This document shows positions 1-7,272 of a DNA stretch of 20,405 bases, piece by piece. Numbering within the stretch: position 1 is the first letter of the stretch; every line of letters starts with the position of its first letter. The notes below the pieces were generated by a model. The model was not told where the DNA came from. It saw nothing but the letters and a program-made list of their open reading frames with translations, and searched no databases. Position numbers and translations under genes: made by a program. The DNA comes from Clostridiales bacterium (GTDB lineage: Bacteria; Bacillota_A; Clostridia; Saccharofermentanales; Saccharofermentanaceae): positions 1-20,405 of the forward strand of contig JAILHZ010000085.1 of assembly GCA_024695545.1 (NCBI GenBank), in the 5' to 3' direction.

Positions 1-420
1 GTTCAGAAGATGCCGCCGGAGCTGTTCCCGGGGACAAGAGAGGTCCTTGATTCCTTAAAAGAGAAGGGCTACGTCCGCACGATCGCTACGGCGAGAAACA
101 AGAAGTCCCTGTATGAATTTCTCGACGGGTGGGGTATGACCTCCGAGTTCTCCTATATTCTTACGGGCGACGATGCTCTCCCGCTGAAGCCGAATCCGGA
201 TGCGGTCATTAAGACGCTGAAAGACCTGTCTTTTCAGCCGGAGGAGGCGCTGGTCGTCGGCGACATGCCGATGGATGTGCTGATGGGTAAGAATGCCGGT
301 GCTTTTGTATGCGGAGTAACCTATGGCAACGCGAAGAGAGAAGAGCTTCTGGAATCGGGCGCGGATTATGTCATCGACAGTATCTGCGAGCTCCCGGACG
401 TAATTGAGAAGATCGGATAA
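1..420 (+). CDS. HAD-family hydrolase, phosphoglycolate-phosphatase-like (5' end outside the window)
   Basis: The reading frame is open from base 1, so the first in-frame ATG at 10 is internal and the true start lies upstream. The visible 139 residues carry the later HAD motifs: a motif II Thr in 'IATARNK', the motif III Lys in 'LKPNPDAV', and the motif IV acidic pair in 'VVGDMPMDVLMGKNAG'. Motif I (DxDGT), with the nucleophilic Asp, must lie outside. The tail 'GVTYGNAKREELLESGADYV' is typical of Gph/PpaX-like phosphatases that dephosphorylate small metabolites in the cytoplasm. The substrate cannot be told from this part. The stop is 6 nt before the AEC permease start, so the two are probably co-transcribed. 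Confidence 0.85.
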   Translation, partial: VQKMPPELFPGTREVLDSLKEKGYVRTIATARNKKSLYEFLDGWGMTSEFSYILTGDDALPLKPNPDAVIKTLKDLSFQPEEALVVGDMPMDVLMGKNAGAFVCGVTYGNAKREELLESGADYVIDSICELPDVIEKIG

Positions 421-426
421 CAGCGT

Positions 427-1368
427 ATGGTTGCTTTTAAAGTTGCATTACTAAGTGTATTTGTTGCCCTGATGTATATGTTTCCGGGCTATCTTCTGGG
501 CAAGTCAAAGAAGGCGGTCGCGGAGCATCTTTCCACGATGTCCGCGGTCCTGATCTACGTGTGTTCACCCTGTATGGTCGTCTCATCGTTCCTCTCCATG
601 GAGTACGTCAGAGAAGACTTCATCAATATGGGATACTATTTCATCGCATCTCTGGCGGTCGAAGTAGCCGTTCTTCTGACTTTGTATTTGATCTTCCGGA
701 AGAAGTTTTCGATCAATAAGTACAGGATGCTGACGATCGGTACGGTGCTCGGTAACGCCGGCTTCTTCGGTATGCCTCTTATAAAAGCACTTCTCCCGGA
801 TCATCCGGAAGTGGCCTGCTATTCCTCGATCCACGTGATTACGATGAATATCCTGGTCTTCACGGCGGCGGTATACTGCCTTACCCAGGACAAGAAGTAT
901 ATCTCCCTGAAGTCCGCGATCGTAAACCCTGCGGTGATCTCGCTTCTCGTGGCGGTCCCGCTTTACCTCGTGAGCGCAGCCGACTATATCCCGGCGACCT
1001 GCCTGAACGCGATCGATCTTGTAGGTAAGATGACGACCCCGGTATGCATGCTGATCCTGGGTATCCGCCTTTCGACGATCCGCTTCCGGGAACTGCTTTC
1101 GGAGCCGTTCGTGTATTTCGTCTGTATCGGCAAACTCCTGGTATTCCCGCTGGTTTCCTTTGCTGCAGCGTTCTTCCTGCCGGTGCCGTATGCCTTTAAG
1201 GCCAGCCTCTTTATCCTCGGTGCGGCGCCCTGTGCCTCCGTTATCCTGAATATGGCGGAGATCCACGGGAAAGAACAGAAACTGAGCGCCAACTGCATCC
1301 TTCTGAGCACGCTTCTCTGTATTTTCACGATCCCGGTGCTCTCCATGATGCTTACATTCCTGAAATAA
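427..1368 (+). CDS. AEC-family (auxin efflux carrier / malate permease type) transporter
   Basis: The 313-residue protein is hydrophobic throughout, with about ten predicted membrane segments in two halves around a charged middle ('LIFRKKFSINKYRM'). 'GTVLGNAGFFGMPLIKALL' and the C-terminal 'GAAPCASVILNMAEIHG' match the AEC permease pattern, and the length is usual for the family. Characterised members move dicarboxylates or other organic anions; the substrate here is unknown. The start at 427 follows the HAD stop by 6 nt, and the ribosome site is weak (GGAT), so translational coupling is plausible. An ATG further in (475) is possible but would cut into the first membrane segment. The gene ends just before a terminator shared with the opposing gene. 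Confidence 0.88.
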   Translation: MVAFKVALLSVFVALMYMFPGYLLGKSKKAVAEHLSTMSAVLIYVCSPCMVVSSFLSMEYVREDFINMGYYFIASLAVEVAVLLTLYLIFRKKFSINKYRMLTIGTVLGNAGFFGMPLIKALLPDHPEVACYSSIHVITMNILVFTAAVYCLTQDKKYISLKSAIVNPAVISLLVAVPLYLVSAADYIPATCLNAIDLVGKMTTPVCMLILGIRLSTIRFRELLSEPFVYFVCIGKLLVFPLVSFAAAFFLPVPYAFKASLFILGAAPCASVILNMAEIHGKEQKLSANCILLSTLLCIFTIPVLSMMLTFLK

Positions 1369-1375
1369 CAGTGTT

Positions 1376-1410
1376 AAAAAACCGATGCCCTTACTAAGGA
1401 CATCGGTCTG
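1376..1410 (-). terminator. Intrinsic terminator of the alanine-rich gene
   Basis: ACCGATG (1381-1387) pairs with CATCGGT (1401-1407), and CCTT/AAGG inside extends the stem after one mismatch. On the minus strand the stem is followed by a run of six T (complement of 1376-1381), so it works best for the minus-strand gene. On the plus strand only a weak T-rich tail follows, so termination of the AEC gene is less certain. Confidence 0.8.
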
Positions 1411-1437
1411 TACTTACTTGATCTTGAAAGGTAAGGA

Positions 1438-2853
1438 TTACTCTGCCTTCTCGAGGAGATCTGCAACCTCGGCTTCTTCTGCCTCGGCAGCAGCCTCGAC
1501 GACCTCAGCGGTCTCCGGCTCATCTTTAGCCTCATCCTTAACTTCAGCTTCTTTCTCAGCTTCAGCAGCAGCGGCAGCGAACTTCGCATTGCCCTGTGCA
1601 AGTTCTTCGAACTTTCTTGCTTCTTCCTCAGCAAGTGCAGCAGCGGCCTTCGCTTCTTCTTCTGCCTTCTTCGCAGCAGCCATAGCTTCTGCAGCTCTCT
1701 TGGCAGCAGCTTCAGCCTTCTCTTTCGCCTTCGCAGCAGCGATCTTAGCTGTCTCTTCAGCCTTCTCGGCAGCGATGCGGTCGTCTTCTTCCTTCTTCTT
1801 CTTACTGGCCTGCTCGAAGAGTTCCTCGGCCTTCTTGGTAGCTTCCTTCGCCTCTTCGACCTTCTTCTCGGTGTTCTTTACGAGTTCGTCAGCGTGGAGA
1901 GCAGCGGTTTTAGCTTCCTCAGCGGACTCCTCGGCAGCTTTCTTCGCTTCTTCACGGGCTCTTCTTGCTGTAAACTTCGCATCCTGCTCAGTCTTCTTCT
2001 GGGATGCAAATCTTACGGCCTCGTTTGCCTTCTTCATGGCAGCTCTGGCGACCTGCTCTGCTTCGTTCGCAGCAGCCTGTGCATCCTTGGCAGCTTCCAT
2101 AGCGGCGATGTATTCGTTCTCGGCAGTCTCGGCAGCGGTAGCAGCCTCGGTCTCAGCCTTCAAAGCGGCCTCGAGGACCTCGTTCGACTTAGTAACTGCA
2201 GCCTTGGCTTCCTCAGCACTAGCCTGTGCATCGGCAGCTTCCTGAACGGCTTTTGCCTCGCGGCTCTTCGCCTGGTTCAGTTCGAGTTCGGCTTTCTCAG
2301 CGGCGATAGTAGCGGCAGTCTTATTGCGGTTAACCGCTCTTCTTGCAGCGGCAGCGTCAGAAATCTGATTCGCGTCAGCAAGACGTACCGGCGGATCGTA
2401 ATTACGGGTGATCACCGGTTCGGACGGTCTCGGAGGTCTTACTCCCGGAGTCGCATCAGTGCGGTTCACGGAACCCGGACGGCCGGGCTGCTGTGCCATC
2501 GCTGTGCGTACGCGGTTTGTCTGTTCCGGATATGTCTTTGCGGGAGCAACAGGGGCAGCTGCCTTGATCTCTTCCTCAGCAGGTGCCTTGCGGGAAACTT
2601 CCTTGCTCTTTCTGGCTTCTTCCATGGCTTTTCTGTATTCGATCTGTGCCTTGGCAGCAGCGGCGCGCTCTCTGGCGTAATCCGCAGCAGAACCGCTCTT
2701 CATGTCCGCACGATTCACATTACGTCCCATGGGATTCGCAGGACGCTCCATGTTGACCATGTTGCCGAGATTTCCGCCTGCACCGGAAAGTTCCACTGCC
2801 GGACGCCCCATCTTGTCCTGTTTACCTGTCAATGCATCCAATAAACCAGCCAT
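1438..2853 (-). CDS. Alanine-rich coiled-coil protein of unknown function
   Basis: I do not recognise a family. The 471-residue protein begins 'MAGLLDALTGKQDKMGRP'. Next comes a Gly/Asn/Pro-containing stretch to about residue 175, then roughly 270 residues composed almost only of Ala, Glu, Lys and Arg in heptad-like spacing ('AAEKAEETAKIAAAKAKEKA'). The end is acidic ('EVADLLEKAE'). No signal peptide or membrane segment is seen, so a long cytoplasmic helical rod is likely. Composition resembles TolA-like or LEA-like helices, but such similarity is compositional and gives no function. The start at 2853 is chosen over an in-frame start at 2919 because AAGGGTGA precedes it and 2919 would lie upstream of the transcription start predicted from the promoter at 2902-2929. 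It stands alone between its own promoter and terminator. Confidence 0.75.
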   Translation of the reverse strand: MAGLLDALTGKQDKMGRPAVELSGAGGNLGNMVNMERPANPMGRNVNRADMKSGSAADYARERAAAAKAQIEYRKAMEEARKSKEVSRKAPAEEEIKAAAPVAPAKTYPEQTNRVRTAMAQQPGRPGSVNRTDATPGVRPPRPSEPVITRNYDPPVRLADANQISDAAAARRAVNRNKTAATIAAEKAELELNQAKSREAKAVQEAADAQASAEEAKAAVTKSNEVLEAALKAETEAATAAETAENEYIAAMEAAKDAQAAANEAEQVARAAMKKANEAVRFASQKKTEQDAKFTARRAREEAKKAAEESAEEAKTAALHADELVKNTEKKVEEAKEATKKAEELFEQASKKKKEEDDRIAAEKAEETAKIAAAKAKEKAEAAAKRAAEAMAAAKKAEEEAKAAAALAEEEARKFEELAQGNAKFAAAAAEAEKEAEVKDEAKDEPETAEVVEAAAEAEEAEVADLLEKAE

Positions 2854-2901
2854 AAAATCACCCTTGTTTCCTAAATTTTTTTGTAACCACTTGTATTCTT
2901 T

Positions 2902-2929
2902 ATTATACGCGGCTAGCACGATATTTCAA
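2902..2929 (-). promoter_or_regulatory. Sigma-A type promoter of the alanine-rich gene
   Basis: Read on the minus strand, TTGAAA (2924-2929) and a perfect TATAAT (2902-2907) are separated by 16 bp. Transcription would start near 2895, about 40 nt before the ATG at 2853. This is the best-matching promoter in the window, implying steady strong expression. Confidence 0.8.
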
Positions 2930-2952
2930 GGATTTCTTCGCTAAATTCACGG

Positions 2953-2968
2953 AAATCCGACCGGATTT
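2953..2968. promoter_or_regulatory. Palindrome in the nrdG promoter region, candidate operator
   Basis: AAATCCG and CGGATTT are perfect 7-bp arms around AC. The site lies 6 bp upstream of the nrdG -10 element, where a -35 would be, and between two divergent promoters. It does not resemble the NrdR boxes in front of nrdD, so another regulator is implied if it is used. Confidence 0.4.
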
Positions 2969-2971
2969 GTG

Positions 2972-2980
2972 TGATAGAAT
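2972..2980 (+). promoter_or_regulatory. Extended -10 promoter of nrdG
   Basis: TGATAGAAT is an extended -10 (TGn followed by TAGAAT at 2975-2980). No good -35 is seen at the right distance. Transcription would start near 2987, about 27 nt before the nrdG ATG. Confidence 0.5.
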
Positions 2981-3013
2981 TGTTGTAAATACACATTTTT
3001 CGCAGGTAATGAT

Positions 3014-3703
3014 ATGAAAATACATGGTTTGATGAAGATGACGCTCCTGGATTTTCCCGGACAGGTAGCCTGTACGGTCTTCCTCGGCGGTTGCGATATG
3101 AGATGCCCTTTCTGCCATAATGCGGAGCTTCTGGATCCGGATGCCCCGGCTGATTTAGATGAAGAAGCGCTCTACGAATTCCTCGGGAAGCGCCACGGAC
3201 TTCTCGACGGCGTGGTCTTTACGGGCGGCGAGCCTCTCCTTCGAAAAGAACTGCCGGACGTCATGAAGAGGATCCGGGAGATGGGCTTTAAGATCAAGCT
3301 GGATACGAACGGGAACCACCCGGACCGTCTGATGGAGATCGTCGAGGCAGGTCTTGTGGACTATGTGGCGATGGACATCAAGAACAGCCCGGACAGATAC
3401 GGCGAGACGATCGGGATCCCGTCATTCGATGTGTCTAAAGTAAAGAGAAGCGTGGAGTTCCTCCTCTCGGGGAAGGTCCCCTATGAGTTCCGCACGACGG
3501 TGGTCGCCCAGTTCCACGACGAACAGTCCATGAAGGATATCGGGGAGTGGATCCGCGGTGCCGACCGGTATTATCTGCAGGGTTTTGTGGACAGAGATAC
3601 GGTTCCGTTTAAGGGGCTGAAAGCATGTTCGGACAAACAGATGAGATCTTTCCTGGAAATCGTAAAATTGAGTGTAAAAGAAGCGGATCTGAGAGGGATC
3701 TGA
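3014..3703 (+). CDS. nrdG: Anaerobic ribonucleotide reductase activating protein (radical SAM)
   Basis: The protein has 229 residues and the radical SAM cluster motif CxxxCxxC in 'GCDMRCPFCHN' (Cys27, Cys31, Cys34), then 'FTGGEPLL' (GGEP at 71-74), which contacts SAM. Members cleave SAM to place the glycyl radical on NrdD. E. coli NrdG is about 150 residues; this longer type, starting 'MKIHGLMKMTLLDFPG', is the one usual in clostridia and archaea. The start follows AGGT with 6 nt spacing. It precedes nrdD, the reverse of the common nrdD-nrdG order, and is separated from it by about 180 bases holding nrdD's own control region, so the two can be expressed separately. The neighbouring NrdD is the obvious partner. 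Confidence 0.93.
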   Translation: MKIHGLMKMTLLDFPGQVACTVFLGGCDMRCPFCHNAELLDPDAPADLDEEALYEFLGKRHGLLDGVVFTGGEPLLRKELPDVMKRIREMGFKIKLDTNGNHPDRLMEIVEAGLVDYVAMDIKNSPDRYGETIGIPSFDVSKVKRSVEFLLSGKVPYEFRTTVVAQFHDEQSMKDIGEWIRGADRYYLQGFVDRDTVPFKGLKACSDKQMRSFLEIVKLSVKEADLRGI

Positions 3704-3735
3704 AGAAAAAATCAAATACGTAATGAAAACGTAAC

Positions 3736-3751
3736 ATACAATATCTTGTGT
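3736..3751. promoter_or_regulatory. NrdR box 1 upstream of nrdD
   Basis: ATACAATATCTTGTGT matches the 16-bp NrdR box consensus (ACACWATATATWGTGT) at 14 positions. NrdR is the ATP/dATP-sensing repressor of ribonucleotide reductase genes and normally binds two boxes about three helical turns apart. Box 2 is centred exactly 32 bp downstream. The nrdR gene is not in the window. Confidence 0.7.
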
Positions 3752-3767
3752 TTGGGTAATTTCTCAC

Positions 3768-3783
3768 TCACAAGATATTGACT
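3768..3783. promoter_or_regulatory. NrdR box 2, overlapping the nrdD -35
   Basis: TCACAAGATATTGACT matches the NrdR consensus at 12 of 16 positions and ends inside the TTGACT -35 element, so binding would block RNA polymerase. The cores of boxes 1 and 2 are perfect inverted copies (CAATATCTTGTG at 3739-3750, CACAAGATATTG at 3769-3780). Another reading is a 12-bp AT-rich hairpin followed by TTTTT (3783-3787), terminating nrdG; the two roles could coexist. Confidence 0.65.
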
Positions 3784-3805
3784 TTTTGCCCCGTAGTGAT
3801 AGCAT
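3778..3805 (+). promoter_or_regulatory. Promoter of the nrdD-trxB unit
   Basis: TTGACT (3778-3783) is followed after 16 bp by an extended -10, TGATAGCAT (TAGCAT at 3800-3805). Transcription would start near 3812, giving a 70-nt leader before the ATG at 3882. Confidence 0.6.
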
Positions 3806-3833
3806 TTATATATCAGCCGTTTAGGGGTAGTGA

Positions 3834-3853
3834 GGATGGTCTGCCGACCATCC
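3834..3853 (+). other. Perfect hairpin in the nrdD leader
   Basis: GGATGGTC (3834-3841) and GACCATCC (3846-3853) form a perfect 8-bp stem with a TGCC loop. A T-run (3863-3868) follows after an AT-rich gap of about nine bases and leads straight into the ribosome site GGAGGG (3869-3874). It could stabilise the mRNA or act as a weak attenuator; no known riboswitch is recognised. Confidence 0.5.
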
Positions 3854-3881
3854 CGAAATATATTTTTTGGAGGGCGGTCTA

Positions 3882-6308
3882 ATGTATCGGGTATCGAAGA
3901 GAGACGGAGTAGTAGTAGACTTTAATGTATCTAAAATCAGTGCAGCTATTGAGAAAGCATTCGTAGCATGTAACAAGCAGTATCACCCCAGTGTGATCGA
4001 CATGCTGGCACTGCGTGTAACAAGTGATTTTGAAGCGAAGATCAAGAATGATGTGATCTCCGTAGAAGATATTCAGGACAGCGTCGAGAAGATCCTTTCC
4101 GAAGCAGGATATGCTGACGTTGCCAAGGCTTACATCCTTTACAGAAAACAGCGTGAGAAGATCCGTAATGTAAGAAATACGATGCTCAACTACAGAGATA
4201 TCGTAGATAACTATCTGAAGATCAACGACTGGCGTGTTAAGGAGAACTCCACCGTTACATACAGCGTCGGCGGTCTTATCCTCAGTAACTCCGGTGCGAT
4301 CACAGCGAACTACTGGCTCTCCGAGATCTATGACGAAGAGATTGCAGAGGCTCACAGAAGTGCAGCGATCCACATCCACGACCTCTCCATGCTGACAGGT
4401 TACTGCGCAGGATGGTCCCTCAAGCAGCTTATTCAGGAAGGCCTCGGCGGTGTCGTCGGTAAGATCACATCCGCTCCGGCAGGTCACCTCTCCACACTCT
4501 GCAACCAGATGGTCAACTTCTTAGGTATCATGCAGAACGAGTGGGCAGGCGCTCAGGCTTTCTCCTCTTTCGATACATACCTGGCTCCGTTTGTTAAGAT
4601 CGACAACCTGACCCAGAAAGAAGTTAAGCAGTGCATCCAGTCCTTCATCTTCGGTGTAAACACACCTTCCAGATGGGGTACTCAGTCTCCGTTCACCAAC
4701 ATCACACTCGACTGGACAGTTCCGAGAGACATGATGGAAGAGAAGTGCTGGGTAGGCGGCAAGCAGGTAGACTTCACCTACGGTGAGTGCCAGAAGGAAA
4801 TGGATATGGTCAACAAGGCCTTCATCGACATCATGATCGAGGGCGACGCGAACGGCCGCGGATTCCAGTATCCGATCCCGACATACTCCATCACCAGAGA
4901 CTTTAACTGGGACGAGACAGAGAACAACAAGCTCCTGTTCGAGATGACCGCGAAGTACGGTACACCTTACTTCTCCAACTACATCAACTCCGATATGGAG
5001 CCGAGCGATGTACGTTCCATGTGCTGCCGTCTGAGACTCGACCTTCGTGAACTTCGTAAGAAGTCCGGCGGATTCTTCGGATCCGGTGAGTCCACAGGTT
5101 CTGTCGGTGTTGTAACCATCAACCTGCCGCGTATCGCATACCTGGCAACAGACGAAGCAGACTTCTTCTCCAGACTCGACCGTCTCATGGACATCTCTGC
5201 GAGATCTCTTAAGACAAAGAGAACCGTTATCACGAAGCTCCTCGATACAGGTCTTTATCCGTACACGAAGAGATACCTCGGCACATTCGACAACCACTTC
5301 TCCACGATCGGCCTGATCGGTATGAACGAAGTCGGCCTGAATGCGAATTGGCTCCACAGAGATCTTACCCATAAGGAGACACAGGAGTTCGCAGCGAAGG
5401 TGCTCAACCACATGAGAGAGAAGCTCTCCGACTATCAGGAGAAGTACGGCGACCTTTATAACCTCGAGGCAACACCGGCTGAGTCTACTACTTACAGATT
5501 CGCGAAGCACGATAAGGAGCAGTTCCCGGATATCATCACAGCGAACGAGAACGGCACACCTTACTACACCAACTCCTCTCATCTGCCGGTAGGATATACA
5601 GAAGATATCTTCTCCGCACTCGATGTTCAGGACAACCTGCAGACACTCTACACATCCGGTACTGTATTCCATGCATTCCTGGGTGAGAAGCTTCCGGACT
5701 GGAAGTCCGCTGCAACTCTGGTACGTAAGATCGCAGAGAACTACAGACTCCCGTACTACACGATGTCCCCGACATATTCCGTATGTAAGAATCACGGTTA
5801 CATCACAGGTGAAGTATTTGTCTGCCCGGACTGCGGTGAGAAGACAGAGGTTTACAGCCGTATCACCGGTTACTACCGTCCGATCCAGAACTGGAACGAT
5901 GGTAAGGCCCAGGAGTATCAGGACAGAAGAGAATACGATATTACTCACAGCAGACTCTGCCACGCCGGCCCGATGGTCACAGTTGACAGCTGCGCATGCG
6001 GCGATCAGGGTGTGTCCGAGGATGTGCTCGTAGTCGCAGAAGAGAAGCCGAAGGCTGCATCCGGTATCCCGACAATGTACGTCAAGGATCACTGCCCGAA
6101 GTGCAAGGGTGCTGAGCAGAAGTTCAAGCTCTCCAAGGTAGAGTTCGAAGTAGTAAACTGCTCACAGAACATGGACATCGCCAGAGAGCTGAACATCCAG
6201 CAGACACCGACCATCATTGATCCGGACGGAACAAGATACGTCGGAGATAACGCGGCATCCGAGTGGCTCAAGGCACACGCTACAGACAACGTTTCTGCAG
6301 GAGTATAA
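3882..6308 (+). CDS. nrdD: Class III ribonucleoside-triphosphate reductase with fused glutaredoxin-like domain
   Basis: The 808-residue enzyme reduces ribonucleotides to deoxyribonucleotides without oxygen, using a glycyl radical. An ATP-cone-like regulatory domain is at about 1-95. The catalytic barrel holds Cys175 in 'GYCAGWSL' (expected thiyl) and the pair Cys381-Cys382 in 'MCCRLRLD'. A Cys/His zinc site is formed by Cys635, His638, Cys648 and Cys651. The radical glycine is Gly663 in 'RITGYYRPIQNW'. Typical NrdD proteins end about 30 residues later. This one adds a Cys-bearing linker (Cys693, Cys704, Cys706) and a glutaredoxin/NrdH-like domain at about 729-800 with 'CPKC' (738-741) and the cis-Pro pair 'TP' (775-776). 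The ATG at 3882 sits 7 nt after GGAGGG; an upstream in-frame TTG at 3867 overlaps that site. The reductase gene follows 4 nt later. Confidence 0.95.
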   Translation: MYRVSKRDGVVVDFNVSKISAAIEKAFVACNKQYHPSVIDMLALRVTSDFEAKIKNDVISVEDIQDSVEKILSEAGYADVAKAYILYRKQREKIRNVRNTMLNYRDIVDNYLKINDWRVKENSTVTYSVGGLILSNSGAITANYWLSEIYDEEIAEAHRSAAIHIHDLSMLTGYCAGWSLKQLIQEGLGGVVGKITSAPAGHLSTLCNQMVNFLGIMQNEWAGAQAFSSFDTYLAPFVKIDNLTQKEVKQCIQSFIFGVNTPSRWGTQSPFTNITLDWTVPRDMMEEKCWVGGKQVDFTYGECQKEMDMVNKAFIDIMIEGDANGRGFQYPIPTYSITRDFNWDETENNKLLFEMTAKYGTPYFSNYINSDMEPSDVRSMCCRLRLDLRELRKKSGGFFGSGESTGSVGVVTINLPRIAYLATDEADFFSRLDRLMDISARSLKTKRTVITKLLDTGLYPYTKRYLGTFDNHFSTIGLIGMNEVGLNANWLHRDLTHKETQEFAAKVLNHMREKLSDYQEKYGDLYNLEATPAESTTYRFAKHDKEQFPDIITANENGTPYYTNSSHLPVGYTEDIFSALDVQDNLQTLYTSGTVFHAFLGEKLPDWKSAATLVRKIAENYRLPYYTMSPTYSVCKNHGYITGEVFVCPDCGEKTEVYSRITGYYRPIQNWNDGKAQEYQDRREYDITHSRLCHAGPMVTVDSCACGDQGVSEDVLVVAEEKPKAASGIPTMYVKDHCPKCKGAEQKFKLSKVEFEVVNCSQNMDIARELNIQQTPTIIDPDGTRYVGDNAASEWLKAHATDNVSAGV

Positions 6309-6312
6309 GAGA

Positions 6313-7227
6313 ATGTACGATATCATCATAGTCGGCGGGGGACCTGCGGGTCTCACCGCCGCTATTTACGGAAGAAGAAATCTTAAGACAGTACTGGTGA
6401 TCGAGAAGTCGGTATTCGGCGGACAGATCGTCAATTCCCCGAAGGTCGAGAACATCCCGGGCTTTGAGTCCATCAGCGGCGATGAGTTCGGCGACAAGCT
6501 CCTCGAGCAGGCCATGGGCCAGGGCGCCGAGGTTGCGATGGAGAACGTGACCGGAGTTGAGAAGACCTCCGAAGGATTCATCGTATCGACCGAAGACGGA
6601 AGCAAGTACGAAGGAAAAACAGTTATCCTGGCAACAGGTACCACACACAGAACACTGGGACTTCCCGGTGAGGAGAATCTGATCGGATCTTCCATCAGCT
6701 TCTGCGCAGTCTGCGATGGTGAATTCTACAGAGACAAGACAGTCGTTATGGTCGGCGGCGGTAACTCCGCATTCGTTGAGTCCGCGATGCTCGTCGGTAT
6801 CGTCAGCAAGCTCATTATCCTTCAGGATATGCCGATTTTTACTGCGGATAAGAAGCTGCAGGATCAGGTACTTCCGAGTGAGAAGGTCGAAGCGCATGTC
6901 AGCACGAAGGTCCTCGCTTATGAGACAGCAGAAGACGGTTCGCTTACCGGTGTCGTATATGAGGAAGCAGGAGAGCAGAAAGTCGCGAAGTGCGATGGTG
7001 TGTTCCTCGCTGTAGGACTCATCCCGGACAACAGTGCTTTTGCCGGATACGCGGAACTCGACAGCAGAGGATATTTCGTTCCCGAGAATATCGTAAACAC
7101 GAAGACCCCGGGTCTCTTTGTCGCAGGCGACTGCTGCCAGAAGACACTCCGTCAGGTCACGACGGCTTGCTCCGACGGAGCTTATGCGGCAATCCGCGCA
7201 TGCGATTATATCAACGATCTTAAGTAA
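6313..7227 (+). CDS. Thioredoxin-reductase-like flavoprotein, probably electron donor to NrdD
   Basis: The 304-residue protein has the low-molecular-weight thioredoxin reductase layout. The FAD motif is 'GGGPAG' (8-13), the redox pair is 'CAVC' (131-134), a second nucleotide-fold motif is 'GGGNSA' (148-153), and the C-terminal FAD motif is 'GLFVAGD' plus 'RQVTTACSDGAYAA'. NADPH-dependent TrxB has GGGDSA followed by HRRxxxRA. Here the second motif is replaced by 'ILQDMPIFTADKK' (169-181), so NADPH binding is doubtful. This recalls the ferredoxin-dependent FFTR group of clostridia, though assignment by eye is uncertain. The start at 6313 follows AGGAG (6299-6303) with 9 nt spacing and lies 4 nt after nrdD's stop, so it is translated with NrdD and probably reduces its glutaredoxin-like tail. 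It resembles trxB, but the symbol is withheld for lack of the NADPH motif. Confidence 0.85.
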   Translation: MYDIIIVGGGPAGLTAAIYGRRNLKTVLVIEKSVFGGQIVNSPKVENIPGFESISGDEFGDKLLEQAMGQGAEVAMENVTGVEKTSEGFIVSTEDGSKYEGKTVILATGTTHRTLGLPGEENLIGSSISFCAVCDGEFYRDKTVVMVGGGNSAFVESAMLVGIVSKLIILQDMPIFTADKKLQDQVLPSEKVEAHVSTKVLAYETAEDGSLTGVVYEEAGEQKVAKCDGVFLAVGLIPDNSAFAGYAELDSRGYFVPENIVNTKTPGLFVAGDCCQKTLRQVTTACSDGAYAAIRACDYINDLK

Positions 7228-7272
7228 GGAATATAAGGCTCGAAAAGTCCGGAAACTTTTTCAAAAACCCCC

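Noticed and set aside
583..1266. 227-codon frame opposite the AEC permease
   Set aside because: Charged, low-complexity product without motifs; antisense shadow.
1385..2245. 286-codon Ser/Ala-rich frame opposite the alanine-rich gene
   Set aside because: Its composition is the mirror of the repeated Ala/Glu/Lys codons; the minus-strand frame has promoter, ribosome site and terminator.
1500..2300. Repeat array or CRISPR-like pattern from recurring GCTTCTTC/GCAGC words
   Set aside because: Units are irregular and explained by Ala, Glu and Lys codons in one reading frame.
4521..6092. 523-codon open frame antisense to nrdD
   Set aside because: Shadow of nrdD, whose strong codon bias removes stops on the other strand; the product has no family features and no ribosome site.
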